DNA of 64,000 bases from Nocardia farcinica (GCF_001182745.1 NZ_LN868939.1:744001-808000); one strand, 5' to 3'; counted from the stretch's first letter, positions 17,267 through 29,037 are shown. Translations and numbers: made by a program. The notes: generated by a model not told the origin, from the letters alone.

Positions 17267-18366
17267 CGAACCGCATGAGGATCAAGGCACGCCGGGCACT
17301 GATCGCCCTGGCCGCGGTGACCGCCGTCGGCACCACCTCCGGGTGCGGCCTCACCGTCGAGGACCTGCCGCTGCCCAAGCCCGGGCAGGCCGCGGAGACC
17401 TACACGCTGCACGCGGTCTTCGAGAACGCGCTGAACCTGCCCGATCAGGCGAAGGTGAAGATCGGCGGTTCGGACGTCGGCGTGGTCACCAACATCACGA
17501 CCAAGAACTTCCAGGCCGTGGTCGACCTGAGCATCGACAAGAACATCGAGTTGCCGCGGGGCAGCACCGCCGAGTTACGGCAGGCGACCCCGCTGGGCGA
17601 TGTGTTCATCGCGGTGTCCAAGCCCAAGGCCGAGCCGGGTGCGGCCATGTTGCAGGACGGCGACACGCTGACCCTGGAGCAGACCTCGGCGGGTGCCACC
17701 GTCGAACAGCTGCTGATCTCGGTGTCGATGCTGTTCAACGGCGGCGGCGTGGCCGCGCTGACCAAGCTCGGCTCCGAGCTGGACGCCATCGTCGGCGGTC
17801 GCGGCCCGCAGCTGGCGCACCTGATCACCGAGCTGACCGGCGTGGTGGGCAGCCTCAACGAGAACTCCCAGCGGGTCGACGCGGTGCTCGGCGAATTCCA
17901 CACCCTCGCGAACACCATCGAGAGCAAGCGCGGTGAACTCGGCGAGGTGGCCGACACGCTGCCGCAGATGATCGGCGCGGTCGCCGAGAACAACCGCGCC
18001 ATCGGCGACATGCTCACCAAGCTCTCCACCGCCAGCGCGGCCATCGGCGACTACTCCAACACCTCGAGCGAACAGCTGCAGAGCCTGCTGGAGAACACCC
18101 ATCAGCTGATGAACGCCCTCGCCGCCACCGGCAGCGATTTCGAGGTGCTGCTCGACCGGCTGCACGAGATCCGGCCCAAGGTGGACAACACCTTCCGCGG
18201 CCGCAGCTTCGCCGTGTACGCGACCGCGACCAACCTCGACATCAGCGCGCTCACCGATCCGGCCAACGCCGGCCTGTGGGACCTGCACGACCTGCAGGAC
18301 TTCGCGGGCAGCCTCATCCAGGTGCTGCAACTGGTGCAGAACCGGGTGGAGGGGGGCCACCGATGA
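17263..18366 (+). CDS. mceE: Mce family lipoprotein, MceE position (LprK/LprN type)
   Basis: 367 residues from ATG 17263. Signal peptide and lipobox at AAVTAVGTTSGCGLTVEDL, typical of MceE. MCE domain with FENALNLPDQAKVKIGGSDVG, then helices. It should sit as a lipid-anchored subunit in the Mce hexamer. Overlaps mceF by four bases. Confidence 0.92.
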   Translation: MTNRMRIKARRALIALAAVTAVGTTSGCGLTVEDLPLPKPGQAAETYTLHAVFENALNLPDQAKVKIGGSDVGVVTNITTKNFQAVVDLSIDKNIELPRGSTAELRQATPLGDVFIAVSKPKAEPGAAMLQDGDTLTLEQTSAGATVEQLLISVSMLFNGGGVAALTKLGSELDAIVGGRGPQLAHLITELTGVVGSLNENSQRVDAVLGEFHTLANTIESKRGELGEVADTLPQMIGAVAENNRAIGDMLTKLSTASAAIGDYSNTSSEQLQSLLENTHQLMNALAATGSDFEVLLDRLHEIRPKVDNTFRGRSFAVYATATNLDISALTDPANAGLWDLHDLQDFAGSLIQVLQLVQNRVEGGHR

Positions 18367-19529
18367 AGAAGCTCTCGCGCAAGCAGCTGCTGTCGGCGCT
18401 CGGTCTGGTGCTGGTGCTGGTGGTCGGTGCGAGCTACCTGCTGGTGTACGTGATGCGGGTGAATCCGCTGCGTGCGGAATACACCGTCACGGTGCAGCTG
18501 GATCGTTCCGGCGGTCTGCAACCGGGCAACGACGTCACGCTGCGCGGGTACCGCGTCGGCAAGGTCGACTCGATCGAACTGATCGACCGCGGCCAGGCCA
18601 TCGCCGCCACCGCCAGGATCGACCAGCGGTACCGGATCCCGGTGGACACGATGGTCTCGGTGCAGGCGCTGTCCGGCGCGGGCGAGCAGTACATCGACTT
18701 CCGCCCCGCCACCGAGGACGGCCCGTACCTGGCCGACGGCGCGGTCATCGAGTTCGACAGCGAGCGGGTGAAGACGCCGACGCCGGTGTGGTCGGTGCTG
18801 GACAACTCCAGCGCGCTGATCTCCCAGATCGATCCGGACAAGTTCAGCGTGATCCTGGCCGAGCTCGACATCGCGCTCAGCGGCGGCCCGGACCAGCTGC
18901 GCGGTCTGATCAACGGAATCAGCCTGGCGATGGCGGGCCTTGACTCGCTGCTGCCGCAGACCACCAACCTGATCACGAACCTGCGCACGATCGCGAACAC
19001 CACCTCCAACGCCCAGCCGGACCTGGCCACCCTCACCGCCAATTCCGGGGCGCTGTTCGAGCAGTTCAACAACGCCAACGCCGAGGTCCAGCGGATCCTG
19101 GACGAGGCGCCGGGCCAGCTGGCCAGCCTGGGCGCGGTGCTCGACACCACCACCGACCCGATGACCAGCCTGGCGACCAACTTCGTCGCCATCACCCGGG
19201 CCGCGCAGCTGCGGCTGCCCGCGATGCGGGCGCTGTTCCCCTCGCTCGCCCTCGGTGCCGAGGCACTGGGTGTGCCGGCCTACGACAACGAATTCCACGC
19301 CATGATCGACATCTGGCCGCGTCCGTACTGCACCTACGACACCCCGGTCTACCGCAACGAGGTGGTGCAGGACGGCGCGATCCCGAAGTGGAACTACTGC
19401 GTGAATCCGCCCCCGGGGCAGCAGATCCGTGGCGCCGCCAACGCGCCGCGACCGGACGTGCCGAACAACGGCGCGCAGATGCCGCCGGGCGTGGATCCGA
19501 ACGAACGGACCCTCCCGCCGGTCCGCTGA
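18363..19529 (+). CDS. mceF: Mce family protein, MceF position
   Basis: 388 residues from ATG 18363. N-terminal helix LLSALGLVLVLVVGASYLL, MCE domain with LDRSGGLQPGNDVTLRGYRVG, helical part, and a short Pro/Gly-rich end. Shorter than many MceF proteins (about 510-560). Last of the six overlapping mce genes. The next gene starts 127 bases on. Confidence 0.92.
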   Translation: MKKLSRKQLLSALGLVLVLVVGASYLLVYVMRVNPLRAEYTVTVQLDRSGGLQPGNDVTLRGYRVGKVDSIELIDRGQAIAATARIDQRYRIPVDTMVSVQALSGAGEQYIDFRPATEDGPYLADGAVIEFDSERVKTPTPVWSVLDNSSALISQIDPDKFSVILAELDIALSGGPDQLRGLINGISLAMAGLDSLLPQTTNLITNLRTIANTTSNAQPDLATLTANSGALFEQFNNANAEVQRILDEAPGQLASLGAVLDTTTDPMTSLATNFVAITRAAQLRLPAMRALFPSLALGAEALGVPAYDNEFHAMIDIWPRPYCTYDTPVYRNEVVQDGAIPKWNYCVNPPPGQQIRGAANAPRPDVPNNGAQMPPGVDPNERTLPPVR

Positions 19530-19656
19530 GTTGCCCCGGGCCCGGGGAGTTCACCCCGGCCCGGCATACTCGCCGCCAGAACGCGCACGGTTCCGCGCAG
19601 GGACCGGCCAGCCGAGCGGTGCGTCCGACGCGCCGGGAAAGTGCAGGTTTTTATCG

Positions 19657-20496
19657 ATGGCCACCGACGACGCCGACACCAGCAAGGACGCCGAGATCAC
19701 CGACAGCGTCGAACTGAAGAAGGACACCTCCGCCGCGGCCGCCGCGCAGAGTGACGCCGCGAAGACCGACGCGCCGCAGGCGGACAAGGACGCGGGCAAG
19801 GACACCGCCGGTAAGGACCCCGCCGACAAAGCCGAGGACGCCGCGGCGGGCAAGGCCGGCGGCGGCGCCACGGCGGTGGGCGAGCGGCGGTCCTCGTCGC
19901 TGCCCCTGATCGCCGCCTTCGTGGCCGGCGTCCTGCTGGTCGGCGCGATCACCGCGGTGGTGGCCTTCTACCTGATGGCCGATCGGCGGGGCGCGGAGCT
20001 GTCCGCGGTCGACGACGCCACCCGAGCGGCCTGCGACTTCGGCCGGACCGTCTCCGAGTACGACTACGCCAACAACCTCGAGGGCTACTTCACCAAGGTC
20101 AAGGACAACGCGACCGGTGAGTTCCGGCAGGAGTTCGAGGACGCCAGCCAGGCGCTCACCGACGCGATGGTGCAGGCGCAGGTCAAGTCCTGGGTCGACG
20201 ATGTGCAGTGCGGTTTCCAGAACGGTGACACCGAGCAGGCCAAGGTGCTGGTCACCCTGACCCAGTTCCGCACCAACTTCAGCCAGCAGACCCCGGATCG
20301 CCAGTACGTCGTGGTGATCGCCGATCTGCAGAACGAGGACGGCCGCTGGAAGGTCGCCAAGCTCGACTCCCCGATGCTCAAGGGCACGGGCACCGGACTG
20401 CCCGGTGGCGCGCCCGCGCCGGTCGAGCCGCAGCCCGGCGGCGAGCAGCCGACCGAGCCGCAGGAGCCGGCCGAGCAGCCGCAGCCCGGTAACTGA
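19657..20496 (+). CDS. Mce-associated membrane protein (Mas)
   Basis: 279 residues from ATG 19657. The first ~85 residues are charged and rich in Ala, Asp and Lys. One membrane helix follows (LPLIAAFVAGVLLVGAITAV, about 88-110), then a domain of about 130 residues that resembles the Mas proteins found downstream of mycobacterial mce operons, ending in Pro/Glu/Gln repeats. M. smegmatis homologues (OmamA, LucA type) stabilise Mce complexes. A strong terminator follows. Confidence 0.85.
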   Translation: MATDDADTSKDAEITDSVELKKDTSAAAAAQSDAAKTDAPQADKDAGKDTAGKDPADKAEDAAAGKAGGGATAVGERRSSSLPLIAAFVAGVLLVGAITAVVAFYLMADRRGAELSAVDDATRAACDFGRTVSEYDYANNLEGYFTKVKDNATGEFRQEFEDASQALTDAMVQAQVKSWVDDVQCGFQNGDTEQAKVLVTLTQFRTNFSQQTPDRQYVVVIADLQNEDGRWKVAKLDSPMLKGTGTGLPGGAPAPVEPQPGGEQPTEPQEPAEQPQPGN

Positions 20497-20520
20497 CCGC
20501 CTGCGCCACAACCGAATACA

Positions 20521-20557
20521 CCTCCGGCGGTGGGACCGAAGTCTCCACCGCCGGAGG
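20521..20557. terminator. Strong bidirectional terminator after the mce operon
   Basis: 13-bp perfect stem CCTCCGGCGGTGG (20521-20533) with CCACCGCCGGAGG (20545-20557), 11-nt loop, followed by TCTTTC. Lies between convergent genes. Confidence 0.85.
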
Positions 20558-20593
20558 TCTTTCGGGCGGACCTACCGCGGTCGCCCCGCGGGC

Positions 20594-21139
20594 TCAGAAC
20601 AGCGTGAGCGTCTGAGCCGCCGAGGCGACCGCCTTCCCCGAGGTCCGCGCGTCCTGGGGCACCGCGACCGGGGCCGCGGCGATCTCGCTCGCGGGCTCGG
20701 CGGGTGCGGCGGCGGCCTTCCTGGCCGCTTCGCCGGCGAGCGCGTCGGCGCGCTCGTTGAAGTAGTTGCCGACGTGGCCGCGCACCCAGCGGAACCGCAC
20801 CGGGCCGGGACGCCTGGCGATGGCGCGGTCGATCTGCTTGATGAGCTCCACGTTCTTCACGGGGCCGCCGCTGGAGGTGCGCCAGCCGTTGCCGCGCCAG
20901 CCGTTGATCCACTCCGAGGCGCACTTGATGGCGTAGAGCGAATCGCTTTCGATCAACAGGGGTTCCGGGCCGGGATGGGCGAGGATCGCCTCGAGCACGG
21001 CGCGCAGTTCCGCGATCTGATTGGTGCCGGTGGCGGCTCCCCCGCTGTGCGAGGCGCCGCCCTGATGGGCGACCCACGCCCAGCCGATGGCGCCACCGGG
21101 GTTGCGCAGGCAGGATCCGTCGGTGCTGACGATGATCAT
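20594..21139 (-). CDS. rnhA: Ribonuclease HI
   Basis: 181 residues from ATG 21139; this gives the standard RNase H opening MIIVSTDGSCLRNPGGAIGW. The catalytic acidic residues are in STDGS, IAELRAVLEAI, LIESDS and NERADALAGEA, and the conserved His is in VRGHVGN. It cuts RNA in RNA:DNA hybrids. A basic Ala-rich tail of ~40 residues follows the domain. Ten bases separate it from the gene upstream on the same strand, so they are probably cotranscribed. Confidence 0.93.
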   Translation of the reverse strand: MIIVSTDGSCLRNPGGAIGWAWVAHQGGASHSGGAATGTNQIAELRAVLEAILAHPGPEPLLIESDSLYAIKCASEWINGWRGNGWRTSSGGPVKNVELIKQIDRAIARRPGPVRFRWVRGHVGNYFNERADALAGEAARKAAAAPAEPASEIAAAPVAVPQDARTSGKAVASAAQTLTLF

Positions 21140-21149
21140 GGCAGGCACC

Positions 21150-21620
21150 CTACGCAATCCGGCCGACAAGATCGGTACCGTGGAATTCTTCGATCTCCCT
21201 TCGCAATCGCGACTCGGTGCGCCGCAGTGCCCGTCGCACCGCGGATTCCACCAAGCCCGCGCACATCCGGCCGAACAGGCCGCGCGGTGCGGAGTAGTCC
21301 GCTTCCGACGTCAGGACCGACCTGCCGTACCCGAGTGGGTCGAAGCGCAGGGTCAGCGTCCCCGAGAGGCGCCCACGCAGCGTATACCCGATCACCGCGT
21401 TACGGCGGTATTCGGTGATCTCGCAGGACAGCCGCGTCTGCCACACCGCGAGTCGCACGGTGGTCGCGTAGCGGGCGCCGAGGCCCTGTTCGGTCTCCCC
21501 CGTCGGTTCGAAGGCGCTGACGCCGAACATCCAGTCCGGCACGAACAGATGGTTGTCCGTGTAGGTGAAAGCGACCTCGACGGGTGCGCCGACGTCACTC
21601 GCATATTTGATGTGGCCCAT
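21150..21620 (-). CDS. SRPBCC/START-like polyketide-cyclase-family protein
   Basis: 156 residues from ATG 21620, with GGGAGGG just upstream; a GTG at 21638 is also in frame. The opening HIKYASDVGAPVEVAFTYT and the pattern PDWMFGVSAFEPTG fit the START-like fold that binds hydrophobic ligands. The C-terminal helix is Arg-rich (SAVRRALRRTESRLRREI). Ligand unknown. Confidence 0.8.
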   Translation of the reverse strand: MGHIKYASDVGAPVEVAFTYTDNHLFVPDWMFGVSAFEPTGETEQGLGARYATTVRLAVWQTRLSCEITEYRRNAVIGYTLRGRLSGTLTLRFDPLGYGRSVLTSEADYSAPRGLFGRMCAGLVESAVRRALRRTESRLRREIEEFHGTDLVGRIA

Positions 21621-21737
21621 AGGCCCTCCCTGATCCACGGCTGCGACAAAAGTACTACAGCAGTCCTCTTTATTCGAGGGTTGCTCGCGAATCCGTGGTA
21701 GCGAACGGGCGTTCGCGACCGGGCGGTCGCTTGCCGG

Positions 21738-22925
21738 TCAGAGCTGGTCGACGATGTGTTCGGCGATCGGCATCGCCGAGGTCGCCGCCGGTGAGGGAGC
21801 GTTGAGCACATGCACCGAGCGGGGTGTGCGTTCCAGAAGGAAGTCGTGCACCAGCGTGCCGTCCGGGAGTACCGCCTGTGCGCGGATACCGGCGGGCCGC
21901 GGCCGCAGATCCGCCGGCCGCAGTTCCGGGCAGTAGCGGCGGCATTCGGCCAGATAGCCCCGCTTGAACAGCGAATTGCGCAGCTCGCGCGCACCCGTGC
22001 GCAGGTGGGTGCGGGCGACGCGGCGCATCCCGCCGAAGCTGAGGATGTCGAGCGTGTCGCGCAGATTCACGCTGCCCTTGCGGTAGCCCTCCCTGGCCAG
22101 GCCGAGCACGGCGTTCGGGCCGACGGTGAGGGCGCCGTCGACGGTCGGGCTGAGGTGCACGCCGAGGAACGGCAGGCTCGGATCGGGGATCGGGTAGATC
22201 AGCGTGCGGACGAGATCGGCGCGAGCGGGCGGCAATTGGTAGTACTCGCCCCGGAAGGGCACGATGCGCAGGTCCACCGGCAGCCCGGCCAGTCGCGCCA
22301 TCCGGTCGGCCTGCAGGCCGGCGCACACCACCAGCGTGCGGGCCCGCCAGCTGCCGGCCGGACCGGCGACGGTCACCGCGGTGTCGGTCTCGGTGATGGT
22401 GGTGATCTCGGCGCCGAGCACGACCGTGCCCCCGCGGCGGCGCACCTGTGCGGCCAATTCCTCGGTGACCGCGCGGTAGTCGACGATGCCGGTGCTCGGC
22501 ACGAACAGCGCGCCGACGCCGCGCACATGTGGCTCGCGGCTGCGCAGTTCGGCGGCGTCGATCAGCTCGACCTCGACGCCGTTGGTCACCGACCGCCGGT
22601 GGAGGGCCAGCATCCGCTCGTGTTCGACCTCGTCGGTCGCGACCAGCAGCTTCCCGCAGATCCGGTGCGCGATCCCGTGGGTGCCGGCGAATTCGGTGGT
22701 CCACGCCGCGCCCCGGCGGCACAGTCGCGCCTTGAGGCTGCCCGGTTCGTAGTAGATCCCGGAATGGATGACGCCGCTGTTGTGCCCGGTCTGGTGGACG
22801 CCGAGGCGCTCGGCCTTCTCCACGAGCACCAGGCGGGCGCCGGGATTCCTGGTCAGCAGCTCATGGGCCGTGGCGACGCCGACGATGCCGCCACCGACCA
22901 CACAGAAGTCGTACACGTCGGCCAC
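21738..22925 (-). CDS. lhgO: L-2-hydroxyglutarate oxidase (LhgO) family FAD enzyme
   Basis: 395 residues from GTG 22925 (GTG 22916 is the alternative). FAD-binding motif VVGGGIVGVATAHEL at the start, family segment GHNSGVIHSGIYY around residue 45, and the C-terminal FGGMRRVARTH region. LhgO returns the dead-end metabolite L-2-hydroxyglutarate to 2-oxoglutarate and passes electrons to the quinone pool. Length equals that of the E. coli family. Stands alone on this strand. Confidence 0.9.
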   Translation of the reverse strand: MADVYDFCVVGGGIVGVATAHELLTRNPGARLVLVEKAERLGVHQTGHNSGVIHSGIYYEPGSLKARLCRRGAAWTTEFAGTHGIAHRICGKLLVATDEVEHERMLALHRRSVTNGVEVELIDAAELRSREPHVRGVGALFVPSTGIVDYRAVTEELAAQVRRRGGTVVLGAEITTITETDTAVTVAGPAGSWRARTLVVCAGLQADRMARLAGLPVDLRIVPFRGEYYQLPPARADLVRTLIYPIPDPSLPFLGVHLSPTVDGALTVGPNAVLGLAREGYRKGSVNLRDTLDILSFGGMRRVARTHLRTGARELRNSLFKRGYLAECRRYCPELRPADLRPRPAGIRAQAVLPDGTLVHDFLLERTPRSVHVLNAPSPAATSAMPIAEHIVDQL

Positions 22926-22977
22926 GTTAGTGCGGCGCCGGACCCGACCGCGCGGGGCGTCCGTCGTGCGCGACGAC

Positions 22978-23778
22978 TCAGGCGACGGTGTGATCGGGGC
23001 CGACGGTGTGTTCCGGGCCGAAGGTGTGATCGGCGCCGACGGTGGTGGGCGCGGTGGTGGCGTCGGAATCCCGTGCCTCCGCGGCCATTCGGGCATCGGC
23101 GGGTGAGGCGACGGCGGGTGAGGCCACGGCGGGTGAGGCCACGGCGGCCGGTGCGTCGACCGGGCGCGAGGGCGTTCGGCCGCGCTGGAATTCCATCGTG
23201 TGCTCACCGAGCGCCGGATCGCTGAAGGCGACCGCGATTTCCCCACGGCGGGTATCGATCTCGGTGCTCAGCCGGGTGGTGCCCGCGGTCGCGCCCGGTT
23301 CGGCCAGCACGTCGAGCAGTGTGGCGACGACGTTGGTGTCCACGGTGACGGCGATCGTCCCCGGATCGCTGGGTCGCACCTGAGCGTCCACGTAGGCACC
23401 GGCCAGCCCGAGACGGCCACCGAGACCGGAGCTTTCGTTCGCCGAGGCGGGGTTCACGACCGGCGCGGCGGCGGCCCCCGGGATCGCGACGACGGGAGGA
23501 ATCGGCGCATCGGCGGGGAAGACGGCCGCCTGGTAGGTGGGACGAGGCCGTTCGACCGCGACCGGTTCGACCGTCGTCACATCCGGGAACGACGGCGCCG
23601 GACCCGATGCGCGCGAATCGGGCGCGGCGGGAGCATGATTCGATTCCGTGCGGGACCCGTCGACGGACATCTGACCGACGATGTAGGCGCCGGAAGCGAC
23701 GGTGAGGGTGAGACTGGCCGCACCCGCCACCACGATCGCGGTGTAGCGCGCGACCTGAGCCGGACGGTGTGTGGGCAC
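22978..23778 (-). CDS. Membrane-anchored protein with degenerate C-terminal repeats, unknown function
   Basis: 266 residues from GTG 23778, chosen because GGAGGAAAGGA lies just upstream. One membrane helix (TAIVVAGAASLTLTVASGAY, about 12-35). A Pro/Ala-rich outer part follows, then an ordered block with DPGTIAVTVDTNVVATLLDV, then two repeat runs: AVASP three times and a six-residue unit of the type H-T-x-G-x-D/E. The repeats come from 15-bp and 18-bp tandem DNA units (23098-23142 and 22984-23037). I do not recognise the family. Confidence 0.65.
   Translation of the reverse strand: MPTHRPAQVARYTAIVVAGAASLTLTVASGAYIVGQMSVDGSRTESNHAPAAPDSRASGPAPSFPDVTTVEPVAVERPRPTYQAAVFPADAPIPPVVAIPGAAAAPVVNPASANESSGLGGRLGLAGAYVDAQVRPSDPGTIAVTVDTNVVATLLDVLAEPGATAGTTRLSTEIDTRRGEIAVAFSDPALGEHTMEFQRGRTPSRPVDAPAAVASPAVASPAVASPADARMAAEARDSDATTAPTTVGADHTFGPEHTVGPDHTVA
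22984..23037. repeat. Three 18-bp tandem units inside the gene at 22978-23778
   Basis: Units GACGGTGTGATCGGGGCC, GACGGTGTGTTCCGGGCC and GAAGGTGTGATCGGCGCC follow each other without gap, with the start of a fourth. The unit length keeps the frame, so copy number can change without frameshift. Confidence 0.85.
23098..23142. repeat. Three 15-bp tandem units inside the gene at 22978-23778
   Basis: GGCGGGTGAGGCGAC, then GGCGGGTGAGGCCAC twice, encoding the five-residue repeat read as AVASP on the minus strand. In frame, so length variation is tolerated. Confidence 0.85.
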
Positions 23779-23793
23779 GATGCGTTCCTTTCC

Positions 23794-23854
23794 TCCACTC
23801 CCCGAGCGTCCACTCCTCGAGCATCCACTCCTCGAGTGTTCCACTCCCCGAGCG
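23794..23854. repeat. Four 15-16 bp tandem repeats in the 5' leader of the gene starting at 23778
   Basis: Four copies of TCCACTCCTCGAGCG with one or two changes each start at 23794, 23809, 23824 and 23840. On the transcribed minus strand each reads CGCTCGAGGAGTGGA, so every unit carries a GGAG motif. The last unit merges into the real SD. The units could bind a protein or alter ribosome loading. Confidence 0.85.
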
Positions 23855-24105
23855 TCGGCCCGCATCGTCGAAAGCCGGACGCCTGTCCAGACTACGGTAC
23901 CCCTGTCGACCGACATCGTCCTGAGGGCCGGATCACAAATCTCTCCGTCGCGCGGGTTTCCGCGCGGTGGCCGGCGGGTAAACCGCAATGAGCAGGCGAG
24001 CGCCATTCTCGACTGCCATCGAGACCCCCGGCCAACGGCGTCCGGCCGTCGACACGAAACGGCGCACCCAAGTTTGGCGCTCGCCCGCTCCGACTTCCCG
24101 GGTGG

Positions 24106-24897
24106 TCAGGCGAATTGACCGGCTTCCCGGCCCGCGCCGGTGGGACCGGCGAAGGCCTGCGCGATCGTCAGCCATTCCGCCGCGTCCTGCCCTTGCGCGC
24201 GCACGGCCAGATCGTCGGGGTGGCGTCGCTGGGTGACCAGCAGGCAGAAATCGACGGCCGGGCCGGTCACCCGCTGCGCCGCGTCCGCGGGACCCCAGGT
24301 CCACAGGCTGCCGTCGGGTGCGGTGAGTTCGACCCGGAATTCCTCGGCGGGCGGGGTCTTTCCGCGCACCGAGTAGGCGAAGTTCCTGGTGCGGACGCCG
24401 ATGTGGGCGACGCTGCGCAATCGCATGGCCGGTTCCCGGGTGACGCCGAGCGCGTCGGCCACGTCCTGCCCGTGCGCCCAGGTCTCCATCAGCCGTGCGG
24501 TGATCATCGAGGCCGGGCTCATCGGCGGCCCGAACCACGGCAGTTTGGTGCCCGCGGGCACCTCCCGCAGCGCCGTCACCAGGGCTTCGCGTCCGGTGCG
24601 CCACCGGCGCAGCAGGTCCGCGGGCGGCTGGGTGGCCGCTTCCTCGGCGGCCTCGTCGACGAAGGTCAGCGCGCGCGGTCCGGCCTCGGCGACCATCCCG
24701 GCGAACTTCTCGGCGTCGGTGGCGGCGACGGTGGCCACCTCGTCGGTCCAGGCCAGGTGCCCGATCTGGTGGGCGATGGTCCAGCCGGGCGCGGGCGTCG
24801 GGGTGGCCCACTGCGCCTCGGACAGCGGGGCGACGAGTCGTTCGAGGTCCGCGCATTCCTCGGCGTAATCGCCGAGCAGCGCCTCCAGGTCAGCCAT
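24106..24897 (-). CDS. TIGR03084-like protein of the DinB/mycothiol-dependent isomerase superfamily
   Basis: 263 residues from ATG 24897, with AAGGGA ahead of it. N-terminal four-helix DinB-like domain with the metal-site motif [15 protein letters not shown] and a second His in [15 protein letters not shown] smaller C-terminal domain (about 175-255) follows. Superfamily members bind a divalent metal and often use mycothiol as cofactor, as maleylpyruvate isomerase does. The substrate here is not known. Confidence 0.85.
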   Translation of the reverse strand: MADLEALLGDYAEECADLERLVAPLSEAQWATPTPAPGWTIAHQIGHLAWTDEVATVAATDAEKFAGMVAEAGPRALTFVDEAAEEAATQPPADLLRRWRTGREALVTALREVPAGTKLPWFGPPMSPASMITARLMETWAHGQDVADALGVTREPAMRLRSVAHIGVRTRNFAYSVRGKTPPAEEFRVELTAPDGSLWTWGPADAAQRVTGPAVDFCLLVTQRRHPDDLAVRAQGQDAAEWLTIAQAFAGPTGAGREAGQFA

Positions 24898-24997
24898 GGT
24901 TCCCCTTGCCGGTCGCGGCACACCGCGGCGTGTGCCAGGTGGGCCCAGCATCGCAGTGCGCGGAAGCAAATGCAAGCACGCGTGCTTGTTTATCGCC

Positions 24998-26353
24998 TCA
25001 CCAGCCGAACAGCACCAGGTGGATCCCGCCGACGGCCAGGCCGAGCACCGCTCCGTGCAGGTAGAGCAGCCACGCGTCCTGCTCCACCGAGGCGTAGAAC
25101 ATCTCCATGAACTCCCCCGGACTGAGCATGCGCAACTTGCGGGTGGCGAACTCGTCGATCTTCTTCGCCTGCTCGCGGGCGAACTCCTCGTCCTCGACCA
25201 GGCTCGGCGCCAGCCCCACCGCCGCACCGGCGGCGCCAACGGTCAGGTTGTCGAACTGCCGTCTGCCGAAGGCGGCCCGCACCACCGAGTGGGTGGGGCC
25301 CAGCTGGCGGTGGATCTCGTCGGCGATCAGGCGCTGCACCAGCTGCCTGGTCTTGTCGCCGTTGGGTCCGTCGAGCAGCTCGGCGGAGAGATTCGGCAGC
25401 GTCAGCACCTGGTAGGCCAGGATGTGCGCGAGGTCGGTGGCGGCCTGCGGCTGGCGTTTGGCCAGCAGGGCCTGGCGCCACAGGTACTTGTAGCGCGGTT
25501 GCGGTTCGCCGGGCTCGAAGACCATCTTCACCGCGATGACGTTGACGATCACGCCGATCGCGGCCGAGGCCAGCAGGACGACCACCCACGCCGGGATCCA
25601 GCCGAGCACCGGGATGCCGCTGTGCACGTGCAGGTACAGCGCCATCAGCAGGCCGAACGGCGCGCCGAGCAGGCCGATGCGGACCATGAACTTCAGCTCG
25701 GGCTCGGCGATGGTGGTGGTCAGGTCCTTCAGGATGGTCGGGTTCTCGCGCAGGTAGCGGATGACGAAGGACTTGATGTCGATGAGCTGGTCGATGTTGT
25801 CGCCGAGCGAGTCGAACGCCCGTCGGCACAGGCTCGGCAGCTGCGCCTCCACCCGCTGGTAGACCACCTGTTTCACCTGCCGCGGCACCGCCCGCCACAG
25901 GTCGGGATTCTCCCGGTACATCACCTCGTCGACGATCTGCTGCACCTGGGCGCGGGCCAGCTCGGCGATGTAGTCGGCGACACCGTCGAGGTCGAGTTCG
26001 TGGATGAAGTCACGTGGGCTGCCGATCCGCAGCAGCGCCTTGTCCACGCAGATGCTGGCCATCTTCTCCGCACGCGCCGGGATGAAACCCTGGAAGCCGA
26101 GGCGCCTGCCGTCGCCGGAGAAGGTCGGCAGCACCTGCACCCGGCGCGGCAGATACGGGTAGAGCACGTGCAGGCCGGGCACGCGCACGCCACGGAACTG
26201 CACCGGCCAGAACAGCATCAGCACGCCGGTCCAGTTGGTGAGCCAGCCCGCGGCGGCGGCGAAGATCGGGAAGGTCACCAGATCGACGATGAACTTGGAC
26301 TGCCCGGTCAGGTTCTCCCAGTCGATGAACACCCCTGCCGCGAGTGTCGCCAT
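24998..26353 (-). CDS. DUF445 family membrane protein
   Basis: 451 residues. An N-terminal hydrophobic segment with [20 protein letters not shown] matches the DUF445 start. A long soluble helical region follows, then two helices around 240-295 ([38 protein letters not shown]) and a C-terminal helix [23 protein letters not shown]445 proteins occur in many bacterial membranes with no settled role. Divergent from lon across about 200 bp. Confidence 0.85.
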   Translation of the reverse strand: MATLAAGVFIDWENLTGQSKFIVDLVTFPIFAAAAGWLTNWTGVLMLFWPVQFRGVRVPGLHVLYPYLPRRVQVLPTFSGDGRRLGFQGFIPARAEKMASICVDKALLRIGSPRDFIHELDLDGVADYIAELARAQVQQIVDEVMYRENPDLWRAVPRQVKQVVYQRVEAQLPSLCRRAFDSLGDNIDQLIDIKSFVIRYLRENPTILKDLTTTIAEPELKFMVRIGLLGAPFGLLMALYLHVHSGIPVLGWIPAWVVVLLASAAIGVIVNVIAVKMVFEPGEPQPRYKYLWRQALLAKRQPQAATDLAHILAYQVLTLPNLSAELLDGPNGDKTRQLVQRLIADEIHRQLGPTHSVVRAAFGRRQFDNLTVGAAGAAVGLAPSLVEDEEFAREQAKKIDEFATRKLRMLSPGEFMEMFYASVEQDAWLLYLHGAVLGLAVGGIHLVLFGW

Positions 26354-26487
26354 CGTGGGAGCCCCCTCATGCGAATGCGTTGGACGAAGGCCCTCACATT
26401 CTCACTGCGCTGAGCAGGGTGTCAACGCGCCCCGCGACCGCATGCCGCGAGCCTGGGATTCGCCCTCGGCGAACGCCGGATCGGTGC

Positions 26488-26513
26488 GGAACAAACACGG
26501 TAACCCCCGGGTT
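26488..26513 (+). promoter_or_regulatory. SigR/SigH-type promoter of lon
   Basis: GGAAC (26488-26492), an 18-base spacer, then GTT (26511-26513). This equals the published consensus GGAAY-N18/19-GTT for disulphide-stress sigma factors SigR (Streptomyces) and SigH (mycobacteria). The position, 38 bp before the lon GTG, is right for a short leader. Lon genes are known members of the SigR regulon in Streptomyces. Confidence 0.65.
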
Positions 26514-26531
26514 GAGTAGGTATCGCTCAAC
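26511..26531. promoter_or_regulatory. HspR operator (HAIR-like inverted repeat) at lon
   Basis: GTTGAGT, seven bases, GCTCAAC. The published HAIR consensus is CTTGAGT-N7-ACTCAAG; the site keeps the spacing and 12 of 14 arm bases. The left arm starts on the -10 GTT of the SigR-type promoter, so bound HspR would block transcription start. In Streptomyces, HspR represses lon through such a site. Confidence 0.75.
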
Positions 26532-26550
26532 TTTTGGAAGGGTCGAAGAC

Positions 26551-28986
<2,436 letters not shown>

Positions 28987-28997
28987 CGGCGCACGCG

Positions 28998-29029
28998 AAG
29001 GCCGGGCACGAACCCTCGTGCCCGGCCTT
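28998..29029. terminator. Terminator between lon and the thioesterase gene
   Basis: 14-bp stem AAGGCCGGGCACGA (28998-29011) with TCGTGCCCGGCCTT (29016-29029), 4-nt loop, ending in TTT. Serves both convergent genes. Confidence 0.88.
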
Positions 29030-29037
29030 TCGCCTAC

